Shown: positions 1-7,278 of the stretch, one piece after another
Numbering within the stretch: the stretch's first letter is position 1
Layout: each line of letters opens with the position of its first letter
NCBI GenBank assembly: GCA_902805755.1
Contig: CADCUA010000330.1
Coordinates: 1 to 15,627, forward strand
Length of the DNA stretch: 15,627 bases
Origin: an uncultured Lysobacter sp.
GTDB taxonomy: Bacteria > Pseudomonadota > Gammaproteobacteria > Xanthomonadales > Xanthomonadaceae
Reading direction: 5' to 3'
Program-made: the position numbers and the translations under genes
Notes under the pieces: model-generated
Database searches by the model: none
What the model was told of the DNA's origin: nothing
Seen by the model: the letters and a program-made list of their open reading frames with translations, nothing else

Positions 1-512
1 TGCAGATCCGAGCGTGCGACGCGCGAGTGTTTGACGTCGCCGACGAACAGCACTTTCAGTTGGGAAAAATCTGCGCCCTTGGCTTGTCGCAGCGTCAGCA
101 TGTCCAGCAGTCCCTGCGTGGGATGCGCGCTGCGGCCGTCACCGGCATTGATGATCGCGGTGCCCGCTTCGGCGGCCGAGGCGAGTGCGGCGACGGCGCC
201 GTCTTCATGGTGGCGGACGATGAAGCCGCGAACGCCCATAGCCTCTAGGTTCTTCATGGTGTCGAGCGCGGTCTCGCCTTTGCGGGCTGACGACGTGGAC
301 ACGTCGAAATTCAACACGTCGGCACCAAGCCTCTGGGCGGAGAGGTGAAAGCTCATGCGTGTGCGCGTGGACGGCTCGAAGAACAGCGTGCACACAGCGG
401 TTCCTGCTAGCACGCTGCGATCGTCCATGCCGTCGGCATAACGCTGAGCGAGGTCGAGCAGCTCGACCATCTCGCTGCGGGGCATGTCCTGGAGCGTGAG
501 CAGATGCGGCAT
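1..512 (-). CDS. pyrB: Aspartate carbamoyltransferase catalytic subunit, N-terminal part (cut by window edge)
   Basis: Catalyses carbamoyl phosphate + L-aspartate -> N-carbamoyl-L-aspartate, the committed step of pyrimidine synthesis, in the cytoplasm. The first 170 residues are visible. The carbamoyl-phosphate signature FFEPSTRTR is at about residues 44-52, followed by LGADVLNFD, SSARKGET (the Lys of the 80s loop) and HPTQGLLDMLT at about 130-140. The ATG at 512-510 is the only start codon after the in-frame stop at 581-579, and the following HLLTL matches the xanthomonad proteins as I remember them. No clear Shine-Dalgarno sequence is seen. It lies 209 nt after ruvX on the same strand; that gap holds an inverted repeat. 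The C-terminal aspartate-binding domain is outside the window, so integrity cannot be judged. The visible part shows no frameshift. Confidence 0.96.
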   Translation of the reverse strand, partial: MPHLLTLQDMPRSEMVELLDLAQRYADGMDDRSVLAGTAVCTLFFEPSTRTRMSFHLSAQRLGADVLNFDVSTSSARKGETALDTMKNLEAMGVRGFIVRHHEDGAVAALASAAEAGTAIINAGDGRSAHPTQGLLDMLTLRQAKGADFSQLKVLFVGDVKHSRVARSDL

Positions 513-604
513 GTAGTACTCGTGTGCGGCGTGTGGGAGACGCGCGGCGTATGCGCGGCGACGGATGTGGTGTGGTGGTTACTGCGGTCCGATCATCACG
601 CGGG

Positions 605-657
605 TGCGATACCGGACGCGTCCAGCGCGCTGCGTCCAATGCGCTTCGCGTATCGCA
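605..657 (-). promoter_or_regulatory. Inverted repeat in the pyrB leader
   Basis: An 8-bp perfect inverted repeat, TGCGATAC (605-612) with GTATCGCA (650-657), encloses a second pair, GGACGC (614-619) with GCGTCC (632-637). The latter can also fold on itself as GGACGCGTCC (614-623). It lies 93-145 nt upstream of the pyrB ATG in the ruvX-pyrB gap (513-721), which has no credible larger gene. A 20-codon reading frame on the minus strand (ATG at 658-656, stop at 598-596, GGGGA about 7 nt before it) runs through the repeat and could be a leader peptide. No U-rich run follows, so this is not an obvious intrinsic attenuator. The function is inferred from position only. Confidence 0.35.
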
Positions 658-721
658 TCGACATATCCCCGCGCGGGTGTGTTTTGACGTGCGGCTGCTA
701 CGACGCATCGATATCGCAAGG

Positions 722-1201
722 TCACGGCGAAGCCACCTGCGCCAGTTCGACCGCATCATCGGGCGCCGCGAACCACCGCTCGAGAATGATCGCCGCAGCA
801 AGCGCGTCCAGATTCTCCGCGTCGCGGCGGCGCTTGCGTCCTTCGGCACGCTCGCCAGCGAAACGTTGCGCCGCTTCGATCGACGTAGCGCGCTCATCGA
901 CCAGAACCACGGGAAGCGCGTAACGGCTGCGCGCTTCGTGCGCGAAGGCATGTGCGCGCGCGCGGGCGGGCTGATCGCCGCCTTCAAGCGTCATTGGATC
1001 GCCAATCACGAGGCCGGCCGGTCGCCACTCGCGTTGCACGCGATCGATGGCCGCCCAGTCGACACGGCCGTCATGCACGTCGACCACCGCAAGCGCGCGC
1101 GCGCCGTTGCCGAGCGCGCTGCCGACGGCAATACCGATGCGGCGTGCGCCGACATCGAAGCCGAGCACTGTCGCGTCGCGGCGGATGGCGGACCCGCTCA
1201 T
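722..1201 (-). CDS. ruvX: Holliday junction resolvase-like / pre-16S rRNA nuclease YqgF
   Basis: RNase H-fold protein of the YqgF/RuvX family, 159 aa. The family is essential in many bacteria and is linked to 5' end processing of 16S rRNA, with proposed Holliday-junction activity. Visible signatures: [14 protein letters not shown] at about residues 14-27 (catalytic Asp16), LVIGDPM at 64-70, [11 protein letters not shown] at 101-111 (Asp102, Glu103) and [10 protein letters not shown] at 131-140 (Asp132), all in family order. Length is slightly above the usual 135-155 aa because of the 11-residue N-terminus. The ATG at 1201-1199 overlaps the algH stop codon as ATGA, which implies translational coupling and decides the start. 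A longer in-frame extension upstream would lie wholly inside algH and is rejected. Pairing of yqgE and yqgF is widespread in Gammaproteobacteria. Confidence 0.95.
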   Translation of the reverse strand: MSGSAIRRDATVLGFDVGARRIGIAVGSALGNGARALAVVDVHDGRVDWAAIDRVQREWRPAGLVIGDPMTLEGGDQPARARAHAFAHEARSRYALPVVLVDERATSIEAAQRFAGERAEGRKRRRDAENLDALAAAIILERWFAAPDDAVELAQVASP

Positions 1202-1764
1202 GCGTGGCCGGCGTAATCGGCCAGGTAGGCGAAGTTGACGCCGATGCGGCCCGCGGCGGCGTTCCAGCGCGCGTCCAGCGGCAGTGCGAAGACAAGCTCG
1301 GAGTCCGACGGTGCGGTGAGCCAGCTGTTCTCGCCCAACTCCTGCTCGAGCTGGCCGGTGCCCCACCCCGCGCAGCCGAGCGCGACGATCGCGTGGTCCG
1401 GGCCGGCGCCACGCGCCATCGCGGCGAGGATGTCGCGCGAGGTCGTCAGGAACAGCCCGTTGCCGATGCGCAGTGACGAATCCCAGTGCAGCCCGCCGTC
1501 ATGCAACACGAAACCGCGCTGTGGGTGCACGGGGCCGCCGGCAAGCACGACCTGCGCGCTTAGTGCCTCGTCTTCGCTGTCGATGCCCATCTGCCCGAAC
1601 ACGTCGCCGAGCGTGTACTCCGACGGCCGGTTGATCATGATGCCCATGGCGCCATCGTCATCGTGCTGGCAGATCAGCGTGACGCTGCGGGCGAAGTCGG
1701 AACCGGCCAGCGACGGCAGCGCGATCAACAGCTGGTTCTTGAGCGGCGTGGGAGTAATCGGCAT
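1198..1764 (-). CDS. algH: YqgE/AlgH family protein (UPF0301)
   Basis: 188-aa cytoplasmic protein of the UPF0301 family, named after the P. aeruginosa alginate regulator AlgH; its biochemical role is unsettled. The whole family pattern is visible: [15 protein letters not shown] at the N-terminus, [68 protein letters not shown] and a C-terminal [17 protein letters not shown]. The start at 1764 gives the usual family length. An alternative ATG nine bases upstream (1773) has GGAAGG 11 nt before it, but it lies inside a TAGAAT hexamer (1777-1772) that looks like a -10 box for a leaderless mRNA beginning at 1764. Its stop overlaps the ruvX start by ATGA. Upstream is the hairpin after pilU, so algH-ruvX(-pyrB) probably forms its own operon. 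Confidence 0.93.
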   Translation of the reverse strand: MPITPTPLKNQLLIALPSLAGSDFARSVTLICQHDDDGAMGIMINRPSEYTLGDVFGQMGIDSEDEALSAQVVLAGGPVHPQRGFVLHDGGLHWDSSLRIGNGLFLTTSRDILAAMARGAGPDHAIVALGCAGWGTGQLEQELGENSWLTAPSDSELVFALPLDARWNAAAGRIGVNFAYLADYAGHA

Positions 1765-1771
1765 GGCCGCC

Positions 1772-1777
1772 ATTCTA
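1772..1777 (-). promoter_or_regulatory. Putative -10 hexamer of algH (leaderless type)
   Basis: TAGAAT on the minus strand is followed by 7 nt and then the ATG at 1764, which would put the transcription start at or next to the start codon. No good -35 box is seen at 16-18 nt. Confidence 0.4.
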
Positions 1778-1826
1778 GCGGCTGCCTTCCATGCGACGAA
1801 ATGAATGCGGCGCGCCCGCAAACGCA

Positions 1827-1850
1827 AACGGGGCGGTTGCCCGCCCCGTT
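1827..1850 (-). terminator. Hairpin downstream of pilU, probable transcription terminator
   Basis: Perfect 10-bp stem AACGGGGCGG (1827-1836) / CCGCCCCGTT (1841-1850) with a 4-nt loop, 22 nt past the pilU stop. Reading on the minus strand, the stem is followed by TGCGTTTGCG, only a weak T-rich tail, so efficiency is uncertain. It separates the pilTU unit from algH-ruvX-pyrB. Confidence 0.6.
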
Positions 1851-1872
1851 GATGCATGCTCGAGCTGTGTGC

Positions 1873-3012
1873 TCAGCGCGCTTCGAACACTTCCACGCCG
1901 TCCATGCCCGACGCGAGCGTCTTCGCGTCGCCGCCCTGCGAGAGCTTGATGCGCAGGCGCACCTCGTTCTGCGAGTCGGCGTGGCGCAGCGCATCCTCGT
2001 AGCTGATCTCGCCGCCCTGGTAGAGCTCGAACAGCGCCTGGTCGAACGTCTTCATGCCCAGGTTGGTCGATTCCTTCATGACCTCCTTGAGCTTGTGGAT
2101 CTCACCATCGCGGATGTAATCCTGCACCAGCGGCGTGCCGAGCAGGATCTCCATCGCGACGCGGCGGCTCTTGCCGTCCGGCGTCGGGATCAGCTGCTGC
2201 GCGACCACGCCCTTGAGGTTGAGCGACAGGTCCATCAGCACCTGCGAGCGGCGCTCTTCCGGGAAGAAGTTCAGGATGCGGTCCATCGCCTGGTTCGCGT
2301 TGTTCGCATGCAGCGTGCACAGCACCAAATGGCCGGTCTCGGCGAACGCGATCGCGTGGTCCATGCCTTCGCGCGTGCGCACCTCGCCGATCATGATCAC
2401 GTCGGGCGCTTGGCGTAGCGTGTTCTTCAGCGCCGCTTCCCAGCTGTCGGTGTCGATGCCGACTTCGCGCTGGGTGATGATGCAGCCTTCGTGCTTGTGC
2501 ACGAACTCGATCGGGTCCTCGATCGTGATGATGTGGCCGGTCGAGTTGAGGTTGCGGTAGCCGATCATCGCCGCCAGCGAGGTCGACTTACCGGTGCCGG
2601 TCGCGCCGACGAAGATGATGATGCCGCGCTTGGTCATCGCCAGCGTCTTGATGATCGGCGGCAGGCTCAGCTCTTCGACCGTCGGAATCTTGCTCTCGAT
2701 GCGACGCAGCACCATGCCGACCTGGTTGCGCTGGTAGAAGCACGACACACGGAAGCGGCCGACGCCGGACAGGCCGATCGCGAAGTTGCACTCGTGCGTC
2801 TTCTCGAATTCCTCGCGCTGCGGCGGTGTCATCACGTTGAGCACCAGGTCGCGCGACTGCTGCGGCGTGAGCGGGCTCTGGGTGATCGGCGCGATCTTGC
2901 CGTGGACCTTCATCGACGGCGGCATGCCGGCGGTGATGAACAGGTCCGACGCCTTCTGGTGCGCCATCAGCTTCAGGAAAGAGGTGAAATCGATACCGCT
3001 GGTCGTGCTCAT
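1873..3012 (-). CDS. pilU: Type IV pilus twitching motility ATPase PilU
   Basis: PilT-like hexameric AAA/secretion ATPase that acts at the inner-membrane base of the type IV pilus and works with PilT during retraction; it is usually needed for full twitching and for retraction against load. 379 aa, close to the P. aeruginosa protein (about 382). Visible: N-terminal FLKLMAHQKASDLFITAG, Walker A GATGTGKS (136-143), Asp box IITIEDPIEF (161-170), Walker B region DVIMIGEVR (204-212, catalytic Glu210) and His box TGHLVLCTLHA (226-236). The Walker A variant, the LQQ-type C-terminal region and the long tail distinguish it from PilT. The start at 3012 (MSTTSGIDF) has GAGG 10 nt upstream; a 34-residue extension further up is low-complexity and rejected. 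It lies 113 nt after pilT on the same strand, very likely co-transcribed. Confidence 0.96.
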   Translation of the reverse strand: MSTTSGIDFTSFLKLMAHQKASDLFITAGMPPSMKVHGKIAPITQSPLTPQQSRDLVLNVMTPPQREEFEKTHECNFAIGLSGVGRFRVSCFYQRNQVGMVLRRIESKIPTVEELSLPPIIKTLAMTKRGIIIFVGATGTGKSTSLAAMIGYRNLNSTGHIITIEDPIEFVHKHEGCIITQREVGIDTDSWEAALKNTLRQAPDVIMIGEVRTREGMDHAIAFAETGHLVLCTLHANNANQAMDRILNFFPEERRSQVLMDLSLNLKGVVAQQLIPTPDGKSRRVAMEILLGTPLVQDYIRDGEIHKLKEVMKESTNLGMKTFDQALFELYQGGEISYEDALRHADSQNEVRLRIKLSQGGDAKTLASGMDGVEVFEAR

Positions 3013-3125
3013 CGGGGGAAGGCCTCGGGAGGCTGCAGGGAGTGCGAGATGCGGCATGGGGTTGTGGCCGCGTCCCCGGCCCGTCCGTCGCCGCGGGGCT
3101 TGCGGCGGACGCACGGGGTTTCAGG

Positions 3126-4163
3126 TCATTCGAACAGGCGCTTGTCCTTCGCGTATTCCTTCGCCTGCGGCTTGAGAATCAGCCCGCGCTTGACGAGGTC
3201 CTGCAGGTGCTGGTCCAGCGTCATCATTCCCGACTGCTGGCCGGTCTGGATGGCCGAGTACATCTGCGCGACCTTGTCCTCGCGGATCAGGTTACGGATC
3301 GCCGGCACGCCGACCATGATTTCCCACGCCGCCGTACGACCGCCGCCCACCTTCTTCAGCAGCGCCTGCGAGATCACCGCGCGCAGGCTTTCGGACAGCA
3401 TCGAGCGCACCATCGGCTTCTCGCCGGCGGGGAACACGTCGATGATGCGGTCCACCGTCTTCGCGGCGGACGAGGTGTGCAACGTGCCGAACACCAGGTG
3501 CCCCGTTTCTGCGGCCGTCAGCGCAAGGCGGATCGTCTCCAGGTCGCGCAGCTCGCCGACGAGGATGTAGTCCGGGTCCTCACGCAGCGCCGAGCGCAGC
3601 GCCTCGTTGAAGCCGTGCGTGTCGCGGTGCACTTCGCGCTGGTTGATCAGGCACTTCTGCGAGGTGTGCACGAACTCGATCGGATCCTCGACCGAGAGGA
3701 TGTGGCCGTACTCGTTCTTGTTGATGTGGTCGATCATGCCCGCGAGCGTGGTCGACTTGCCCGAACCCGTTGGCCCCGTGACGAGGATCAGGCCCTGCGG
3801 CTGGTCGATCAGCTCGCGGAAGATCGGCGGGCAGCCCAGCATGTCGAGCGTGAGCACTTCGGACGGAATCGTGCGGAACACCGCGCCGGCGCCGCGGTTC
3901 TGGTTGAACGCGTTGACGCGGAAGCGTGCCAGGCCCGGGATCTCGAACGAGAAGTCGACCTCGAGGAATTCCTCGTAGTCGCGGCGCTGCTTGTCCGACA
4001 TGATGTCGTACACCAGCGAGTGGACCTGCTTGTGGTCCAAAGCCGGGATGTTGATGCGCCGCACGTCGCCATCGACGCGGATCATCGGCGGCATGCCGGC
4101 GGAAAGATGAAGATCGGAGGCTTTGTTCTTGACCGAGAACGCCAACAGTTCGGCGATGTCCAT
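3126..4163 (-). CDS. pilT: Type IV pilus retraction ATPase PilT
   Basis: Hexameric ATPase that powers pilus depolymerisation and twitching motility. 345 aa, matching the family (about 344). Visible: MDIAELLAFSVKNKASDLHLSAG N-terminal PAS-like domain, Walker A GPTGSGKS (130-137, Lys136), Asp box LSVEDPIEF (157-164), DPDYILVGELRD (197-207, Glu204), His box TGHLVFGTLHT (220-230) and the PilT-specific AIRNLIRE motif (288-295) needed for retraction. The ATG at 4163 has a GGAG five bases upstream and fits the conserved N-terminus; an ATG five codons earlier is less likely. First gene of the pilT-pilU unit and divergent from yggS, as in pseudomonads. Confidence 0.97.
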   Translation of the reverse strand: MDIAELLAFSVKNKASDLHLSAGMPPMIRVDGDVRRINIPALDHKQVHSLVYDIMSDKQRRDYEEFLEVDFSFEIPGLARFRVNAFNQNRGAGAVFRTIPSEVLTLDMLGCPPIFRELIDQPQGLILVTGPTGSGKSTTLAGMIDHINKNEYGHILSVEDPIEFVHTSQKCLINQREVHRDTHGFNEALRSALREDPDYILVGELRDLETIRLALTAAETGHLVFGTLHTSSAAKTVDRIIDVFPAGEKPMVRSMLSESLRAVISQALLKKVGGGRTAAWEIMVGVPAIRNLIREDKVAQMYSAIQTGQQSGMMTLDQHLQDLVKRGLILKPQAKEYAKDKRLFE

Positions 4164-4222
4164 GTGTGCTCCCCGCACTGCTGCGAAGCTGGAAAACTGG
4201 AAGGAAACAACCCCTGCGGGTC

Positions 4223-4228
4223 AGTATA
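4223..4228 (-). promoter_or_regulatory. Putative -10 box of pilT
   Basis: TATACT on the minus strand about 60 nt upstream of the pilT ATG, a five-of-six match to the sigma-70 -10 consensus in GC-rich DNA. No convincing -35 element is seen; the expected -35 position falls in the inverted repeat at 4240-4257. Confidence 0.4.
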
Positions 4229-4239
4229 TCGGCCTGTCC

Positions 4240-4257
4240 GCACCGTTAATCCGGTGC
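4240..4257. promoter_or_regulatory. Inverted repeat in the pilT/yggS divergent promoter region
   Basis: GCACCG (4240-4245), six-base spacer TTAATC, CGGTGC (4252-4257): a perfect 6+6 dyad in the 114-nt gap between the two divergent genes. Its left half overlaps the expected pilT -35 position and its right end is about 20 nt from the yggS start, so it could be an operator. No protein can be named. Confidence 0.3.
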
Positions 4258-4277
4258 CCAATCACAGGATCGACGTC

Positions 4278-4964
4278 GTGACAAAGCCCGCTCTTGACGA
4301 GGTTTTGCGTCGCCTTGATACAGCAGCGCGGCAGGCGCGTCAGCCGTTACCGCGTCTTCTGGCCGTATCGAAGACCCAATCTGGGGAAGCCGTCGCAGAA
4401 CTTGCCCGCGCCGGCCAGCAGGCGTTCGGCGAGAACTACGTGCAGGAAGCCGTGGCCAAGCGGGCTCGGCTGCAGGCGCTGGGGCTCGCGCTCGAGTGGC
4501 ACCTGATCGGGCATCTGCAGACGAACAAGGCGCGCGAGGCGGCCGATGCGTTCGACTGGGTGCAGACGGTCGACCGGCTGCGTGTCGTGGAGGCGCTGAC
4601 AAGGCATCGTGACCCTGCGCGCGGCGCATTGCAGGTGCTGATCCAGGTCAACGTCGACGACGAGGCCAGCAAGCACGGATGCCGGCCCGAGGAAGTGGAT
4701 GCGCTGGCCGATGCGATCGCCGTGCATCCCGTTTTGCAGCTGCGGGGTCTGATGGTCATTCCGACGCCGCATCCTGACCCCGAAGCGCGCCGTCCCGCAT
4801 TCCGCCGCACGCGCGAACTGTTCGAGGCGCTACGCGCCGGACACACGGGGATCGATACGCTGTCGATGGGCATGAGCGACGACGCCGACATCGCGATTGC
4901 CGAAGGCGCGACGATGGTGCGTATCGGCACCGCACTTTTCGGCCGGCGCGAATCACGCGCCTGA
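4278..4964 (+). CDS. yggS: YggS/PROSC family pyridoxal phosphate homeostasis protein
   Basis: 228-aa monomeric PLP-binding protein with an alanine-racemase-like TIM barrel; the family keeps PLP levels balanced and has no known catalytic turnover. Visible: LLAVSKTQ (28-34, PLP Schiff-base Lys32), FGENYVQEA (50-58), WHLIGHLQTNK (74-84), IQVNVDDEASKHG (122-134), LRGLMVIP (155-162), SMGMSDD (196-202) and RIGTALFG (215-222), all family signatures in order. The start is GTG at 4278 with AGGA eight bases upstream; no ATG is available before the conserved region. A much longer frame upstream (from 3042) is antisense to pilT and is a composition artefact. Followed by proC after 28 nt; the yggS-proC pair is widespread. 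Confidence 0.95.
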   Translation: MTKPALDEVLRRLDTAARQARQPLPRLLAVSKTQSGEAVAELARAGQQAFGENYVQEAVAKRARLQALGLALEWHLIGHLQTNKAREAADAFDWVQTVDRLRVVEALTRHRDPARGALQVLIQVNVDDEASKHGCRPEEVDALADAIAVHPVLQLRGLMVIPTPHPDPEARRPAFRRTRELFEALRAGHTGIDTLSMGMSDDADIAIAEGATMVRIGTALFGRRESRA

Positions 4965-4992
4965 TGCCCCTCCCATCCAGGACCCTGTTGCA

Positions 4993-5844
4993 ATGACGGA
5001 TCTCGATATTTCCCCCCGCTCCTCCGCCGTGGCGTTCATCGGCGGCGGCAACATGGCGCGCAGCCTGATCGGCGGGCTGATCGCGCGCGGCCAGGCGCCG
5101 GAGCACATCCGCGTCGCTGAACCGGTCGACGCGCTGCGCAGCGGACTTGAAGCGGATTTCGGCGTGCGGACGTTCGCACAGGCCACTGATGCCTGCGATG
5201 GCGCGGACCTGTGGTTGCTTGCAGTGAAACCGCAGGTGATGCGCAGCGTGTGCGGCGACCTCGCCGCCTTGGCGCAGGCGCAGCAGCCACTGGTGATTTC
5301 GGTGGCGGCCGGCATCACATCGGGCCAGCTGCAGCGCTGGCTCGGCGACGCAGACGGTCGGCTGCCGGTCGTGCGCGCGATGCCGAACACGCCGGCGCTG
5401 CTCGGCGTCGGTATCACCGGTCTGTTCGCGAGCACCGCGGTTGACGACGCGCGCCGCACGCGCGCGACCGGGCTGCTGGAAGCGGTGGGCCCGGCGGTCT
5501 GGATCGATGACGAAGCGCAGATGGATGCGGTGACCGCGGTGTCCGGCAGCGGGCCGGCGTATGTGTTCCTGCTTGCAGAGGCAATGCAGGACGCGGGCAT
5601 CACGCAGGGGCTTTCGCCACAGGCTGCGCGCGCGCTGGTGCAGCAGACACTGCTGGGCGCCGCCACGATGTTGACGCAGCTGGAAGAGCCGGCGCCCGTG
5701 CTGCGGCAGCGCGTTACATCGCCGGGTGGCACCACGCAGGCGGCGGTGGAATCGTTCGAGGCCGGCGGCTTCCGTGAGCTCGTCTCGCGCGCGATCGAAG
5801 CGGCCACCGTGCGTGGGCGCGAGCTCTCTGCCGCCAATGACTGA
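4993..5844 (+). CDS. proC: Pyrroline-5-carboxylate reductase
   Basis: Reduces 1-pyrroline-5-carboxylate to L-proline with NAD(P)H, the last step of proline synthesis. 283 aa, slightly above the usual 270 because of a polar N-terminus. Visible: Rossmann motif FIGGGNMA (15-22), LAVKPQ (76-81), SVAAGI (103-108), VVRAMPNTPA (126-135), the C-terminal dimer-domain signature AVSGSGPAYVF (182-192) and VTSPGGTTQAAVE (241-253). The ATG at 4993 has AGGA 10 bases upstream; the conserved region begins at residue 12, so a start at 4993 is sensible. Second gene of the yggS-proC-DUF4426 unit. Confidence 0.96.
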   Translation: MTDLDISPRSSAVAFIGGGNMARSLIGGLIARGQAPEHIRVAEPVDALRSGLEADFGVRTFAQATDACDGADLWLLAVKPQVMRSVCGDLAALAQAQQPLVISVAAGITSGQLQRWLGDADGRLPVVRAMPNTPALLGVGITGLFASTAVDDARRTRATGLLEAVGPAVWIDDEAQMDAVTAVSGSGPAYVFLLAEAMQDAGITQGLSPQAARALVQQTLLGAATMLTQLEEPAPVLRQRVTSPGGTTQAAVESFEAGGFRELVSRAIEAATVRGRELSAAND

Positions 5845-5856
5845 CAGGTGATTCGC

Positions 5857-6339
5857 ATGAAGACATTCGCCCGGGCCGCCTCATTCTCACTGTGCATGCT
5901 GGCGCTGGTTGCCTGCGCACCGTCGGCATCGCCGCCGGCTTCGACCGTGTCGAGCAGCGGCGACGCATCGCAGGAAGCCGTTGCACGCGCGGGCGACGTC
6001 ACTGTGCGCGCAAGCGCAGTGCCGACGCTGTCCCTGTCGCCGGAGATCGCGACGCGCTACGGCATCGAGCGCAACGAGGACAGCGTGCTGCTGCTGGTGA
6101 TGGTGCGTCGCGGGACGGAGGAAAGCGCGGTGGGCGCCCGCATCCAGGCGACGGCGACGGATCTGCGCGGACGCCCGCGTCCGATCGAAATGCGCGAGCT
6201 GCGCATGGGCGAGCTGCTGGACTACGTGGGCGTGGTCGAGGCGGACCTGCCCGATACGCTGCGCTTCGACCTGCAGGTCACGCGCAACGACGGAGGCACA
6301 TCGAACCTGCAGTTCACCCGGGATTTCCGGCCGCAGTGA
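5857..6339 (+). CDS. DUF4426 domain lipoprotein
   Basis: 160-aa predicted lipoprotein: positively charged start MKTFARAAS, hydrophobic core and lipobox LVAC with Cys20 as the lipidated residue; Ala21 follows, not Asp, so outer-membrane sorting is likely if Lol rules apply. A Ser/Ala-rich linker leads to a beta-rich domain (about 50-158) with LSPEIATRYGIER, ATDLRGRPRPIEMREL and DTLRFDLQVTRND. This pattern fits DUF4426, whose members sit next to proC in other Gammaproteobacteria (PA0391 in P. aeruginosa, from memory); the function is unknown. The ATG at 5857 has AGGTG six bases upstream; a GTG at 5848 is possible but less likely. It lies 12 nt after proC, so it is in the same operon. It ends 51 nt from the convergent BtuF-like gene; no clear terminator hairpin was seen between them. 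Confidence 0.8.
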   Translation: MKTFARAASFSLCMLALVACAPSASPPASTVSSSGDASQEAVARAGDVTVRASAVPTLSLSPEIATRYGIERNEDSVLLLVMVRRGTEESAVGARIQATATDLRGRPRPIEMRELRMGELLDYVGVVEADLPDTLRFDLQVTRNDGGTSNLQFTRDFRPQ

Positions 6340-6390
6340 CCGTTGCGGTTTCGTAGAGCAAGCGGCGTTTCATATCCTTCGCTGACCACT

Positions 6391-7278
6391 CTAGGCCGTC
6401 TGGCGACGCCCCCAGGCCTGGATCACGTCCGCGATCGCCCTGACGCCGTCGGTCAGTGCCGCCGGTCCCGGCTGCAGGATCAGCGGCGACTTGATCTCAT
6501 GCAGTTCGCCGTCGCGCACTGCGGGAATCGACTGCCAACCGGAACGCGCGGCCACTTTCTCCGGCCGGAAGCGCTTGCCGCACCATGAGCCGAAGATGAT
6601 GTCCGGCGCACGCGGCACGACGACGTCGGTCGTGGCAAGGATGCGGTGCTTGGCCAGCGATTCGTTCGCAAGCTCGGGGAACACGTCGTCGCCGCCTGCG
6701 ATGCGCATCAGCTCGGCGACCCATCGGATGCCGGTGATCAGCGGCTCGTCCCACTCTTCGAAATAGACCTTTGGCCGACGCGGCAGCAACGCCGCTTCGG
6801 CTTCGATCGCTGCCAACCCGCGCTGCAGCTCATCGGCGTACGCATCGGCGCGCGCGCCCTCCCCCACCAGCGCACCGAGCCGCCGGATGTAATCGAGGAT
6901 GCCGTCGACGCTGCGATGGTTGCTGATCCACACCTCGACGCCATGCCGGATCAGCTCGGCCGCGATGTCGGCCTGGATATCGGAAAAACCGATGACGAAA
7001 TCGGGTTCGAGCTTGAGGATCTCGCCGATCTTCGCGCTGGTGAATGCACTGACTTTCGGCTTTTCCCTGCGCGCGATCGCCGGGCGCACGGTGAACCCGC
7101 TGATGCCGACGATGCGGTGCGACTGACCGAGCGCGTACAGCGTTTCGGTGGGCTCTTCGGTCAGGCAGACGATGCGTTGCGGACCGCGCGCGGTCGACGG
7201 ACGCGCGTGCCCGGCCCTGGATGCGTCGCCAGTCGATATCGCTTGCGTGCCCTGAGCGCCCGCCTCCGTGCCACTCAT
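6391..7278 (-). CDS. BtuF-like (cobalamin/Fe-siderophore type) ABC binding protein without signal peptide
   Basis: 295-aa protein with the class III periplasmic binding protein fold (TroA/BtuF/FhuD type): two lobes joined by a helix. Visible: [29 protein letters not shown] (about 33-61), KPKVSAF then [17 protein letters not shown] (84-100), [14 protein letters not shown], a linker helix (124-165), [13 protein letters not shown], and a C-terminal lobe with APDIIFGSW and [10 protein letters not shown]. The N-terminus (about 1-32) is Gly/Ala/Ser-rich with no hydrophobic core, so no Sec, Tat or lipoprotein signal is present. The ATG at 7278 overlaps the pdxH stop as ATGA, and any upstream extension would lie in pdxH. 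No permease or ATPase gene is adjacent. Cobalamin binding is the common database-style label for such proteins, not something the sequence shows. The ligand is unknown. Confidence 0.82.
   Translation of the reverse strand: MSGTEAGAQGTQAISTGDASRAGHARPSTARGPQRIVCLTEEPTETLYALGQSHRIVGISGFTVRPAIARREKPKVSAFTSAKIGEILKLEPDFVIGFSDIQADIAAELIRHGVEVWISNHRSVDGILDYIRRLGALVGEGARADAYADELQRGLAAIEAEAALLPRRPKVYFEEWDEPLITGIRWVAELMRIAGGDDVFPELANESLAKHRILATTDVVVPRAPDIIFGSWCGKRFRPEKVAARSGWQSIPAVRDGELHEIKSPLILQPGPAALTDGVRAIADVIQAWGRRQTA

Noticed and set aside
205..987. Long minus-strand frame across pyrB, its leader and the end of ruvX
   Set aside because: Out of frame with both recognised genes, Arg-rich and low in complexity: a shadow frame of GC-rich coding DNA.
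1765..1773. algH start at the ATG at 1773
   Set aside because: Possible, with GGAAGG 11 nt upstream, but it adds three residues beyond the family N-terminus and lies in the TAGAAT box. Kept as an alternative only.
3042..4277. Long open extension upstream of yggS on the plus strand
   Set aside because: It is antisense to pilT in a frame kept open by base composition. The conserved YggS sequence begins at the GTG at 4278, which has its own ribosome binding site.
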